Positions 18,989 to 30,158 of a stretch of DNA of 32,168 bases are shown here, piece after piece. The stretch lies in the NCBI GenBank assembly GCA_913428515.1, contig CAJYCI010000006.1:1-32168 (forward strand), written 5' to 3'. The position numbers and the translations under genes are program-made. The notes below the pieces were generated by a model that saw only the letters and a program-made list of their open reading frames with translations, ran no database searches and was not told where the DNA came from. Positions within the stretch are counted from its first letter, which is position 1. Every line of letters begins with the position of its first letter. This DNA comes from an uncultured Gammaproteobacteria bacterium. Its GTDB lineage: Bacteria; Pseudomonadota; Gammaproteobacteria; Pseudomonadales; Azotimanducaceae.

Positions 18989-19475
18989 AGTGCTCACTCC
19001 CAAAAAATGATGAAATGTAAGGTCCGGCCGCCGGTAAAAAAAAGTCGATTATCTGACTTACCTTCCGAATACTTAGTTTTCTAAAGTTCTTCGCGCAAAA
19101 AAAGGGGCTTAGTCGAAAAATACACGATAGAGTCGAAAGAAATCACCACCTAAAATACTTCATTCCTAGGGTTTAATTCAAGATCTGACCCTCTATTTTT
19201 TAAAAAAAAGTTGCCTTAGACCGACTTTAAACTTTTTCGAATATTTAATGACTCGCTAACGAGTCCAATGTTAAATGGAAACTCTGTTTCGTCTGGACCT
19301 ACAGTTTTTTTTAAAGGTTTTGTCCATAGTACTCAAAGAAATCTCCATTATTCGATCTTTCCTTTACAAAAAACTATATGTATATTGATTCCCTCTCTAG
19401 CGAAAGCTGTACGCTCATACAGTGTTCTCCTCGGCAGGATGAAGACAAACGCAGCTTCGCTAGATGAGACCAAGT

Positions 19476-20321
19476 TTACCCGTCATCATGATCGAAGAGA
19501 TTTGGAAAGAGTCTCCTCCAATCAACACTTAGATCGCCTACGACGACAAAGTTGGGGTTCAGATAGCTTTCTTTTGTGTTGTATCGTAAAGTCTTTAGGT
19601 TCATATCAAGAACATCCCCACCGGCCGCTTTGACAATTGCGTGTGAAGCCGCAGTATCCCATTCACAAGTGGGAGCTAAACGGGGATAAAAATCTGCTTT
19701 ACCCTCTGCAAGCAAACATAACTTAATAGAACTTCCAATGTTAATAACATTAGCACTAGGAAAAAGATGCTCGGCTTGTTTTAAACATTTTTCAAGTTGC
19801 TGCTGGCCATGACGTCTGCTTGCCACAATTTTTATTGGTAGATCCATAGACAGATTTTTAGTGGAAAGCTGTTTTTTTACACCAGAAAAATCCAAGAAGC
19901 TTTTACACGATCTAATGTCTCCATAATAAAGTTTTCTATCTACAGGAACGTAAACAACACCTGCTACAGCCTCGATTCCATCTATCAGAGCGATGTTAAT
20001 AGTGAATTCGCCATTCCTGTTTATAAACTCTTTGGTTCCATCGAGAGGATCAACTAAAAAGAAGGTTGTCCAATCTTTTCGCTCCTCAAAAGTTATATTC
20101 TCAGATTCTTCAGATAGGATAGGAAAGTCTGGAAAGTCAGACTTTAGCTTTTCATATATAATTTTGTGTGCGTCTTTGTCGGCAGCGGTTAAAGGAGAAT
20201 TGTCAGACTTTATCTCAACTTCGAAATTATCATCTCGGTAAATTTTTAGTACTGCTTCGCCAGCAGCTATGGCCGCCGCTATCATCGAATCTAGTAGCTT
20301 AGGAATTTGAGAAGAATCCAC
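19476..20321 (-). CDS. cysQ: 3'(2'),5'-bisphosphate nucleotidase CysQ
   Basis: 'SDNSPLTAADKDAH', 'PILSEES', 'FFLVDPLDGTKEFINRNGEFTINIALI', 'CEWDTAASHAIVKAAGG'; apparent GTG start. Confidence 0.93.
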   Translation of the reverse strand: MDSSQIPKLLDSMIAAAIAAGEAVLKIYRDDNFEVEIKSDNSPLTAADKDAHKIIYEKLKSDFPDFPILSEESENITFEERKDWTTFFLVDPLDGTKEFINRNGEFTINIALIDGIEAVAGVVYVPVDRKLYYGDIRSCKSFLDFSGVKKQLSTKNLSMDLPIKIVASRRHGQQQLEKCLKQAEHLFPSANVINIGSSIKLCLLAEGKADFYPRLAPTCEWDTAASHAIVKAAGGDVLDMNLKTLRYNTKESYLNPNFVVVGDLSVDWRRLFPNLFDHDDG

Positions 20322-20455
20322 GACTAGAAAGGAAGATCAGAAGGCTGGATAAAAATTATGATAATATTTGACCTGTTAAAAATCACTGTTTGGCTGTAAA
20401 AAAGAAAATCGTCATATAAGAGTAACTGGGATAGCTCTTGGAGGAAAGACCAAAG

Positions 20456-20827
20456 ATGGAGGTACGTTTAGACAAATGGCTTTGGGCTGCCCGCTTCTTC
20501 AGAACTAGACAAAAGGCTATCGAAGCATTAAAGGGGGGGAAGGTGCATGTCAACGGCCAACGATCTAAACCAAGCAAAACAGTATTTATTAAAGATCAAA
20601 TAGAGTTATCATTCGGAAGTTATCAAAAGATAGTAGTTATTAAGCAGATCTCGAACGAACGAAAAGGGGCTAAAATAGCCTGCGAGCTGTTTGAGGAAAC
20701 GCAAGACAGCATAAAGACCCGCGAAGAAGCCAGGAAACTTGGAGAGTTTAATCGACTGAGTGTATCTTTAGTTCGGCCGTCGAAAAAGCAGCGTAGGCAA
20801 ATAAAACGTTTTAAACAAGCTCACTAA
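20456..20827 (+). CDS. hslR: S4-domain RNA-binding heat-shock protein Hsp15
   Basis: 'VRLDKWLWAARFFRTRQKAIEALKGGKVHVNGQRSKPSKTV', basic C-terminus 'RPSKKQRRQIKRF'. ATG 20456 preceded by GGAGG; the track's TTG start at 20438 overlaps this SD. Confidence 0.9.
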   Translation: MEVRLDKWLWAARFFRTRQKAIEALKGGKVHVNGQRSKPSKTVFIKDQIELSFGSYQKIVVIKQISNERKGAKIACELFEETQDSIKTREEARKLGEFNRLSVSLVRPSKKQRRQIKRFKQAH

Positions 20828-20843
20828 GATTAAATTTACCTCT

Positions 20844-22403
20844 ATGAAAAAGTTAACCGATTTAATCCTGGGCTCAAATGAGAACGCTGATTTAAAAAAC
20901 TTATTTTCTTTTAACAGAGGAATAGAACGAGAAACCCTTCGCGTGACTAAAAATGGACGGCTCTCAGAGCAGCCTGCACCTAAAGAACTTGGGAATATTT
21001 TAACTCATCCGTTTATCACAGCTGATTTTGCCGAAGCCCAGCCAGAATTAATCACCTCAGTCCATAGTTCTCCGAAACGGGTTTTAAATGAACTAGAAAA
21101 AATCCACGCGTTCGCGGCAAGAAATTTATCAAATGAACTAATGTGGTCCGCAAGCATGCCCTGTGAACTTCCACCAAAATCAAGAATAAAAATTGCCGAT
21201 TTTGGAAAAACAAATTTAGGAAGATTAAAAGGTTTATACCGTTCTGGTCTTGCTGAAAGGTACGGTAAAGAAATGCAGACGATTTGTGCGATTCATTACA
21301 ATTTTTCTTTTAACCAGTATTTTTGGGAATGGCTTAAGCATAAAGAGAATTCTAAGAGCTCGATGACTCAATTCAAATCGAGGAGATATTTTGACTTGAT
21401 GCGAAATTTTCGCAGATACTCCTGGCTCCTAACTTATTTATTCGGAGCGTCTCCAGCGACCTGCGCATCCTTCATTGGGAGCAAAAATCACGAACAACTA
21501 GAATTTCATGACGATGAAACAATGTATTCGCCATACTCGACTTCTCTCCGATCGGCAGACATAGGTTATCAAAGCAATGTTCAATCTAAATATGTCAGAG
21601 TTTCTTATAACGGGCTTACAGAATATGTTTCTTCATTAAAAGCGGCGATTCAAAAAAAGTTTAAGAGCTACGAAAGATTTTCAAAGAAGGAATCTCAAAT
21701 CAGTTCGAACCTTTTGCAAAGCGAAGCTGAGTTTTACACCACAATAAGAGCCAAGCGAAAGATAGAGGAGGATGAAAATTTTGTTTTATCTCTGTCACAA
21801 AAAGGAGTCGAATATGTTGAGCTCCGTCTTTTAGACTTAAACCCATTCACGCCCTTAGGAATCAGTGAAGATCAAATCAGATTTCTAGATGTTTTCCTTT
21901 TATTTTGTTTGCTAACTGAAAGCCCCAAAGACGACGAAAAAAGGTTAGAAAGCAATGCTTTTAATTATAATGCAGTGATCTTTAATGGAAGGGATAAAAG
22001 CGTAATTCTAAGAAATGGAATAAAAGAAACTTCTTTAAAAACCTGGGCAAGCGAAATCCTGGGACAGCTCCTAGAATTGGCAAAATTTTTAGACGCAATA
22101 GAAAAATCAAAAAAAAACTATCAAAGCTTAAAAAATATGTCAGGACTCATCGATGATCCCGAGCTAACCCCTAGCGGCAAAATGCTCAACGAAATGAACG
22201 AAAAAAAACTGAGTTTTCTTGAGTTCGGTATTCGAAGATCAAAGAAAAATCACCAGCATTATCTTGATTTAGACCTGAGTCTAGATGAGTTGAAGTTTTT
22301 TGAAAATATCAGCAGCGAAAGCCAAAAGGTGGCAAAGAAACCAGATAGGGATAAAGACTTTACCGTTTACATGAAAAACTACTTAGAAAGTTATAAGTAT
22401 TAA
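20844..22403 (+). CDS. gshA: Glutamate-cysteine ligase
   Basis: 'FNRGIERETLRVTKNGRLSEQPAPKELGNILTHPFITADFAEAQPELITSV', 'YVELRLLDLNPF'. Confidence 0.96.
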   Translation: MKKLTDLILGSNENADLKNLFSFNRGIERETLRVTKNGRLSEQPAPKELGNILTHPFITADFAEAQPELITSVHSSPKRVLNELEKIHAFAARNLSNELMWSASMPCELPPKSRIKIADFGKTNLGRLKGLYRSGLAERYGKEMQTICAIHYNFSFNQYFWEWLKHKENSKSSMTQFKSRRYFDLMRNFRRYSWLLTYLFGASPATCASFIGSKNHEQLEFHDDETMYSPYSTSLRSADIGYQSNVQSKYVRVSYNGLTEYVSSLKAAIQKKFKSYERFSKKESQISSNLLQSEAEFYTTIRAKRKIEEDENFVLSLSQKGVEYVELRLLDLNPFTPLGISEDQIRFLDVFLLFCLLTESPKDDEKRLESNAFNYNAVIFNGRDKSVILRNGIKETSLKTWASEILGQLLELAKFLDAIEKSKKNYQSLKNMSGLIDDPELTPSGKMLNEMNEKKLSFLEFGIRRSKKNHQHYLDLDLSLDELKFFENISSESQKVAKKPDRDKDFTVYMKNYLESYKY

Positions 22404-22416
22404 AGCATTTAACAAA

Positions 22417-23018
22417 TTGAATTTTTTAGCCCACTTTGCATTATCAAACGAAAGTCAAAACCTTACTATTGGTAGCTTTTTAGGAGACTTTGTAAAAGGA
22501 AATATCTTCGGTCAATATAATGAAGAAATTGAATTAGGAATAAAGCTTCATAGGGCTATTGACGCATATACCGATCACCATTCATTAACCAAACTAAGTA
22601 AGGATAGATTTGGACCCAGATTCAGAAGGATCGGGGGGATTATGACTGATATCGCCTATGACCACCTCCTAGCTTTGTCATGGGACAGATTTTACGACGA
22701 ACCAATAGATGTTTTCTCCAGAAGAGTTTTAGAGGACGTCCTGGCTTTTAAGGGCCTACCCGAGAAAACAGAAAATTTAGCTAAAATAATGCTTAGAAAA
22801 AATTCTTTAGGAAACTATAAGAAAGAGGGATTTCTCGTGGACGCTAGTTTGAATATTCATAAACGACTTAGTATGAGAACTCCGATGCTCGAAGCACCGA
22901 GAATAATTATAAAAATGAAAAAAGAACTTAACCGCGATTTTGAATTATTTTATCCTCAATTAATGAATTTCGCGTCGAACTGGCTAAAAACAACTAACAA
23001 GAAGGAAATAACCGAAGA

Positions 23019-23028
<10 letters not shown>
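22417..23028 (+). CDS. acpH: ACP phosphodiesterase-like protein (AcpH)
   Basis: 'MNFLAHFALSNES...GSFLGDFVKG', 'GIKLHRAIDAYTDHH', 'DIAYDHLLALSWDRF'; TTG start at 22417. Confidence 0.87.
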
Positions 23029-24603
<1,575 letters not shown>

Positions 24604-24693
24604 CCAGTAAAGCTATCTTTTTAACGGAAATTATATTGTTTATTTCTTTTTCTCGGCTTAGGATACGCTTTAAAAGTTAAACTAGGAAAAACA

Positions 24694-25017
24694 ATGTCTG
24701 AAATACAACACGTGTCTGATGATTCTTTTGAAGAAGAAGTGTTGAGTTCTAAAACGCCGGTTCTTGTTGATTACTGGGCCGAGTGGTGTGGGCCATGTAA
24801 GGTTATAGCACCTGTGTTAGAAGAGATCGCAAAAGAGTATGACGGGAAGATGAAAGTATGCAAATTAGACATTGATGCCAATGAGACTACCCCACCGAAA
24901 TATGGGATAAGAGGAATACCAACTCTAATGCTTTTTAAAGATGGAAACGTCGAAGCCACCAAGGTCGGAGCACTATCAAAATCTCAGTTGACTGAGTTTC
25001 TAGACAGCAACATTTAA
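24694..25017 (+). CDS. trxA: Thioredoxin
   Basis: '[25 protein letters not shown]', '[15 protein letters not shown]'. Confidence 0.97.
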   Translation: MSEIQHVSDDSFEEEVLSSKTPVLVDYWAEWCGPCKVIAPVLEEIAKEYDGKMKVCKLDIDANETTPPKYGIRGIPTLMLFKDGNVEATKVGALSKSQLTEFLDSNI

Positions 25018-25070
25018 AACTCAATAAAGATAACCAAAAACTTTGGAAGCGCTTCATTTAAATAAAAGGG

Positions 25071-25142
25071 TTGACAACAGAAAATAAAAGTATAACTTAA
25101 GGAGAGTCATAAAAAATGAGAAAGCGTTACCTCCTTCCCTAA
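25071..25142 (+). promoter_or_regulatory. Candidate rho promoter/leader with an 8-codon ORF and anti-SD element
   Basis: TTGACA (25071-25076) with weak -10 candidates TATAAC (25091-25096) or TAACTT (25093-25098); AAGGAG (25099-25104); ATG AGA AAG CGT TAC CTC CTT CCC TAA (25116-25142, MRKRYLLP); ACCTCCTT at 25129-25136. Confidence 0.45.
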
Positions 25143-25221
25143 GAAATAACTTCGAATAACTCGCAGAAAAAAAATCAAATCTACCTAAATTAAAACTTCA
25201 CTATCTCTGAAAAGGGAATCT

Positions 25222-26481
25222 ATGAATCTGACTGACCTTAAAACGAAACCAATACCTGAATTATTAGAAATCGCTCATGAAATGGGGATGGACAATCTCG
25301 GCAGGTCTAGAAAACAAGAAATAATAGCCAATGTACTCCGTAAGCACGCTAAATCGGGCGAACCAATATACGGAGATGGAACACTTGAAATTCTGCAAGA
25401 TGGGTTCGGGTTTCTTAGATCACCAGATAGCTCTTATTTAGCCGGCCCCGATGATATTTATGTATCACCAAGCCAAATTAGAAGATTTAATTTGAGAACC
25501 GGCGACTCAGTATCAGGGAAAATAAGACCTCCAAAAGACAGCGAACGATATTTCGCGCTGTTAAAGGTCGATAAAATCAACTTCAACGATCCATCTGATA
25601 GCAAAAATAAAATACTATTTGAAAATCTCACGCCTCTTTTCCCTGATGAACCCCTTGCTTTAGAAGCCGGGAACGGAAGCACCGAGGACCTGACTGCCAG
25701 AATAATAGATCTAACAGCGCCGATAGGTAAGGGACAAAGGGCTTTGATAGTCTCTCCTCCAAAAGCGGGTAAAACTCTCATTCTGCAGAACGTAGCGCAA
25801 TCCATAATGCGTAATAACCCTGAGTGCCACCTAATTGTTCTTCTCATAGATGAAAGACCAGAAGAAGTTACAGAAATGCAACGATCAGTCCGCGGTGAGG
25901 TCGTGGCAAGCACGTTTGATGAACCTCCCTCTCGTCATGTTCAAGTAGCCGATATGGTGATAGAGAAAGCCAAAAGGTTGGTAGAGAAGAAGACCAATGT
26001 AATAATCCTATTGGATTCAATAACTCGATTAGCGAGGGCTTATAATACTGTTATACCTGCCTCGGGAAAGGTTTTAACCGGAGGCGTAGATGCGCATGCA
26101 CTGGAGAGGCCAAAGAGATTCTTCGGTGCAGCTAGAAATATCGAAGAAGGAGGAAGTCTCTCAATAATCGCTACATGCCTAATAGATACAGGCTCAAAAA
26201 TGGACGAGGTTATTTATGAAGAGTTCAAAGGCACTGGGAATCTGGAACTGCATCTAGAGAGAAAAATCGCTGAAAAAAGAGTTTACCCTGCTATCAATAT
26301 AAGACGATCCGGCACGAGGAGAGAGGATCTTCTTATGTCAGAAGAAGAACTTCAAAAGGTCTGGATTTTAAGAAAGATCTTACACGAAATGGATGATCTC
26401 ACAGCGATTGAATTTTTACTCGAAAGAATGAAAAAAACAAAAAGTAACGAGGAGTTTTTTGCTTCTATGAAACGAAAGTAG
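25222..26481 (+). CDS. rho: Transcription termination factor Rho
   Basis: '[35 protein letters not shown]', '[41 protein letters not shown]', '[17 protein letters not shown]', '[11 protein letters not shown]'. Confidence 0.98.
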   Translation: MNLTDLKTKPIPELLEIAHEMGMDNLGRSRKQEIIANVLRKHAKSGEPIYGDGTLEILQDGFGFLRSPDSSYLAGPDDIYVSPSQIRRFNLRTGDSVSGKIRPPKDSERYFALLKVDKINFNDPSDSKNKILFENLTPLFPDEPLALEAGNGSTEDLTARIIDLTAPIGKGQRALIVSPPKAGKTLILQNVAQSIMRNNPECHLIVLLIDERPEEVTEMQRSVRGEVVASTFDEPPSRHVQVADMVIEKAKRLVEKKTNVIILLDSITRLARAYNTVIPASGKVLTGGVDAHALERPKRFFGAARNIEEGGSLSIIATCLIDTGSKMDEVIYEEFKGTGNLELHLERKIAEKRVYPAINIRRSGTRREDLLMSEEELQKVWILRKILHEMDDLTAIEFLLERMKKTKSNEEFFASMKRK

Positions 26482-26483
26482 TG

Positions 26484-27209
26484 ATGACAGCTATCTATCG
26501 TTGCATAGTAAACTCAGTCGAAAAATACCAAGGGGACACTCGAAAAGTAATCCTTTCTCTTCCTGATGGAAAAGATCTGAGTTTCTTTGCTGGCCAGTAC
26601 ATACAAATAATAACACCCCTAAAAAAATTCCCTTTTTCAATCGCGAGCTCTCCAGAAAACCAGAAGCAAATAGAACTGCATATCAAACCCACTCCAGATT
26701 CAGAAGATTCTAGAATTATCGAGTCAATTATTGATTCTGCCGAGGCGATTGAGATTGAAGCCCCTTTTGGGGACTGCTACGTTAAAAAACCACCCACTAA
26801 TCCAGTTATTCTCCTTGCCGCAAGTACGGGGATTACACAAATGAAAAGCATAATCGAGTTTTTGGAGCCCCACGGTTTTAAAAAAGGAGTCTTTTTATAC
26901 TGGGGAGTTATCTCATCACATGATTTATATCTCGATGATATCTGTAAGAAATGGGACGAAAATCACCCTAATTTCTCCTATACCCCGGTCGTAAGTGAGC
27001 CCGATACTTCATTAAATTGGCAAGGACGAGTTGGCTTGGTAGGGGAGGCAGCTTTGCAGGATTTCGACGATCTTACAAACGTAGATATTTATGTCTCGGG
27101 AAGCGCGGGTATGGTTTACGCTACTTTTGATTCTTTTCTAGAACGGGGCATGCCCGAAGAGAACATGTTTTCCGACGTCTTCTCATTTGCACCTAGACAA
27201 AAGAAATAA
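26484..27209 (+). CDS. NAD(P)H-flavin reductase / ferredoxin-NADP reductase-like oxidoreductase
   Basis: 'AGQYIQI', 'FPFSIASSPEN', 'ILLAASTGITQMKSIIEFL', 'DIYVSGSAGMVYATFDSFLERGM' resemble Fre/LuxG. The rho stop overlaps the upstream GTG at 26481; ATG 26484 is the alternative start. Confidence 0.85.
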   Translation: MTAIYRCIVNSVEKYQGDTRKVILSLPDGKDLSFFAGQYIQIITPLKKFPFSIASSPENQKQIELHIKPTPDSEDSRIIESIIDSAEAIEIEAPFGDCYVKKPPTNPVILLAASTGITQMKSIIEFLEPHGFKKGVFLYWGVISSHDLYLDDICKKWDENHPNFSYTPVVSEPDTSLNWQGRVGLVGEAALQDFDDLTNVDIYVSGSAGMVYATFDSFLERGMPEENMFSDVFSFAPRQKK

Positions 27210-27224
27210 CCTGCTATTTTTTTA

Positions 27225-28346
27225 TCAATCCTTCAGTTCCTGACTCGCTTTTTTCAAATTACCCCTAGAAACAAAAAACTTTAATAACTCGTCACTCGCT
27301 GAAGAGTTACCAAGGTCTTTGCTTTTTTTAAAGGACTCTTCAGCAAATACATCTTCTCTTAGAATTTCGTAAACCTTTCCTTTAAAAAAGGGGAGAAGCG
27401 AATTCTCCGGGTGTTTTTTTTCCCATCGTGTCAAGTTACCTAAAATTTTCGGGTAATTTTTCGAGGCTTCGAAGTAGCACATTATTAAACTATCCTTAAA
27501 AAAAAGGTCGATTGAAGTTATAATTGTTGCTTCTGCGAGCGATTTTTTTTCGAGAGCTTCGGAATAAGCCATTATTATTTCCGAGTTTTCTTTGAGTTCT
27601 TCGCTAAGAGAATTGAATACTTGGACCAACGAATCGTCTTTTTTCTTATTGCAATCGAATGCCAAGATAGCCGCCTTTTTTTCAAATAAAATCCGATCTT
27701 TTGGCTCGTCAATTAAAGAAAGATACTTGAAGACATCTTCCCATTTTTCGGCTCCGAGTAATGCTTTAATCTTTATCTCTCTTGAGTGTTTTGTTGGATT
27801 TAGTTCGTTTGCTAAATTCTCAAGCGCAAGATTAGGTTTTCCAAGTTCGAGCGCCATTTCGGCTTCTAGCAAATTCGCCCCTTTTTTTATCCTCTCGTTT
27901 TCTTTACGAGCAAGATTTAGAAAAACTTCTAATAAATGGGTATCTCCTATTTCTCTTGCAGAGCTCGCACCGAAAAGGCTGGATAAACCTGGCAGGAACT
28001 CTTGGGTTTGGACTTTGATGAAGTGGGAGGCTGCCAACCTATAATCATGTTCAAAGAACGCCAATAAACCTTCTTCTATTTCTCTAAGATCGGATTTTTT
28101 TAAATTCTGTTGGACTGGGTGGATACTGCCAGTTTTGATCAAACGAGAGAAACCGAGCAAAACTTTGATCAAAATATAAAAGATCAGAGAACTTATCAGA
28201 AAAAACCCTAAAAAAGCCCAAATACTAGTTCGCAGAAAATATTGGTCATAGCTAAGAAGAACAAAGCCTGCGTCATTTTCAATGAATACCGTAAGTAAAG
28301 CGGCAGCAAAGAGAATAAACAAGAGTACTATTAAGAACCGAGTCAT
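27225..28346 (-). CDS. hemY: HemY-like protein (heme cluster inner-membrane TPR-type protein)
   Basis: N-terminal two hydrophobic helices with 'GFVLLSYDQYFLRTSIWAFLGFFLISSLIFYILIKVL', helical repeat region; position next to hemX-hemD-hemC. Confidence 0.8.
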   Translation of the reverse strand: MTRFLIVLLFILFAAALLTVFIENDAGFVLLSYDQYFLRTSIWAFLGFFLISSLIFYILIKVLLGFSRLIKTGSIHPVQQNLKKSDLREIEEGLLAFFEHDYRLAASHFIKVQTQEFLPGLSSLFGASSAREIGDTHLLEVFLNLARKENERIKKGANLLEAEMALELGKPNLALENLANELNPTKHSREIKIKALLGAEKWEDVFKYLSLIDEPKDRILFEKKAAILAFDCNKKKDDSLVQVFNSLSEELKENSEIIMAYSEALEKKSLAEATIITSIDLFFKDSLIMCYFEASKNYPKILGNLTRWEKKHPENSLLPFFKGKVYEILREDVFAEESFKKSKDLGNSSASDELLKFFVSRGNLKKASQELKD

Positions 28347-28350
28347 TCTA

Positions 28351-29373
28351 TTATTCCTTTGATTCTCTTACTTTCTTTACTGAAGATCTTACTGAAGCTA
28401 AAGATCTCGATAGAGATGGGCCTTGTTCTTCGATAAATAGTTCACCTAACTCTTTTAAATCAGAGCGAATACTCTCTGTTTTTTTATTTAACTGAAAATA
28501 GGAGGTCAAAATACCTTGAGCTTGAGCTAAAGATTCTCGGAAGGTTTCATTATTGCCTCTTATTAATGATAGTTGTGCAACATTTAAATTAGTAATAACT
28601 CGCTGTCTTACAAGATAATCTTCCTTAGGAGTTAAAACTGATTCGAGTTGGGTATCTACTTTCCCGAATTCGACTAACTTGCTCAATTCGCTAATCAAAA
28701 TTTCTGAAAACAACGAGTCTTTATTATTCTTTCCGATCGGCCCGTCTGGGTTCTCATCTTTTAAACCGCTCGCTGAGCTTTCAACGTCTTCAACTGTAAA
28801 TTTCAACGAGGCCACTTCTTTTAAAATATTGTCGATATCTTGATAAGTTTTTGAAATATCGAGTAACCCACTCGTTTTTAATGCCTCGATGTCAAGGTCT
28901 ACAACCTTTTTCAAAACAACAAATTCAGAAATCGTATTTCTGTTTCGGTCCAATTTAGCAGTTACTTCCTCCATCAAAGATATCGCAGGAGAAATACTCC
29001 GCTCGTACATCGATTTCTGATTCGCGCGGTTAATTAATTGTTCAATTTCGACCAATACAACGAGTTCAGGGTCATCTTTTAAACTTTGTTTTATGGAAGA
29101 AATCTCTTGATCGATGAATTTATTCCTCAAACTTAAGTCTTTTTTAATGGCATTTTGTTGGTTCTGAATTACTTTTAACAAAAGCCGCTCCTCATTAAAT
29201 GCTTTCATCGTGGTTTCTAGCGTTAAGCCTAAATCATTAACTTTTTCTTCCTGGATAAGGATACGTTTATCTACGCTAGTTAATTTAAAGAATTGTATTT
29301 CTTTGAATACGAGTGCGCTGAGAAAGATAGAGACCAAAGCTGTTAGAAAACTAACGATTATCAACCACTTCAT
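28351..29373 (-). CDS. hemX: HemX-like protein
   Basis: N-terminal TM helix, coiled-coil, 'VLVEIEQLINRANQKS', 'YLVRQRVITNLNVAQLSLIRGNNETFRESL'; lies between hemD and hemY. Confidence 0.8.
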   Translation of the reverse strand: MKWLIIVSFLTALVSIFLSALVFKEIQFFKLTSVDKRILIQEEKVNDLGLTLETTMKAFNEERLLLKVIQNQQNAIKKDLSLRNKFIDQEISSIKQSLKDDPELVVLVEIEQLINRANQKSMYERSISPAISLMEEVTAKLDRNRNTISEFVVLKKVVDLDIEALKTSGLLDISKTYQDIDNILKEVASLKFTVEDVESSASGLKDENPDGPIGKNNKDSLFSEILISELSKLVEFGKVDTQLESVLTPKEDYLVRQRVITNLNVAQLSLIRGNNETFRESLAQAQGILTSYFQLNKKTESIRSDLKELGELFIEEQGPSLSRSLASVRSSVKKVRESKE

Positions 29374-29407
29374 ATTTTTTTGTTCCCAAAAGTAAGGATG
29401 ATTTAAC

Positions 29408-30157
29408 CTATTGTTCTAGCGGGCTTTTTCTTACGTCGCTAGATAAACCGCTGAAACTCATAATAGCATCGTATAATTCTTCATCAGAAGCTCCTCCGGA
29501 ATTCGTTACTCTCGCAAAACCAAGCTTTTTTGCTATCGCTTCTATTCTTTTAGATGGGACCACGAGGTTATAAGCTTCTCGAGAGACAGGCAGGCTTAAT
29601 AATAAAGACTCGAGCGAGTCTACGCTGGTTGAAGTTAAAACGCTGCCGCAAGGCATAGCTTCTAGATCCGAATAGCTGAGGGCTTTCCTGCGATAAACTT
29701 CGGACAAAGAAACATAGGCTCCGCGTTGAACTAAGGTTCTTTCCAATAAATTGCGTCCTCCCTCTCCTCGTATGATTAGTACCCGGTGAGATCGAACGTT
29801 TTTTAGCGCTTCAAGCTCTAACAAAGATTCAGTATCGGAATCGGCTGGGAATTCAGCGGAGACACCGTATTTTGATAATTCATTTGCAGTGCCTCTTCCA
29901 ATAGCCAGCCAATTTTTATTAAGGAGGTGGTCTATTGACTGCTCATTTATAAGAGGCATCGCGTGCCTAACGGAGTTTTTGCTAACGAAGATTAATGCAT
30001 CAAAAACATTTAAATTACTCAAAAACTCTGTCTTAGAATGAAAACTTTCTATCTTAAGCATCGGTTTAATAACAACGGTCCATCCAGCACTTGCTAATTT
30101 TGATGCAAGTACTTCATTTTCTCTTTCAGGACGCGTCAATAAGACAAATTTTTCCAT
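29408..30157 (-). CDS. hemD: Uroporphyrinogen-III synthase
   Basis: 'VLLTRPERENEVLASKLASAGW', 'FVSKNSVRHAMPLI', 'AIGRGTANELSKYG', 'VLIIRGEGGRNLLERTLVQRGA', 'LTSTSVDSLESLL'. Confidence 0.9.
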   Translation of the reverse strand: MEKFVLLTRPERENEVLASKLASAGWTVVIKPMLKIESFHSKTEFLSNLNVFDALIFVSKNSVRHAMPLINEQSIDHLLNKNWLAIGRGTANELSKYGVSAEFPADSDTESLLELEALKNVRSHRVLIIRGEGGRNLLERTLVQRGAYVSLSEVYRRKALSYSDLEAMPCGSVLTSTSVDSLESLLLSLPVSREAYNLVVPSKRIEAIAKKLGFARVTNSGGASDEELYDAIMSFSGLSSDVRKSPLEQ

Positions 30158-30158
30158 A

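Noticed and set aside
19216-19348. Minus-strand mini-ORF MEISLSTMDKTFKK joined by a frameshift at an A8 run to TVGPDETEFPFNIGLVSESLNIRKSLKSV, between cysQ and rpoD.
   Set aside because: Joining the frames needs a +1 shift; the A AAA AAC heptamer is in phase for -1, the wrong direction. The downstream frame has no standard start codon and I know no family for it. Kept only as a possible indel or chance open frame.
19268-19633. 121-aa plus-strand ORF in the cysQ-rpoD gap.
   Set aside because: About 160 bp overlaps cysQ antisense and the protein has no recognisable family; likely spurious.
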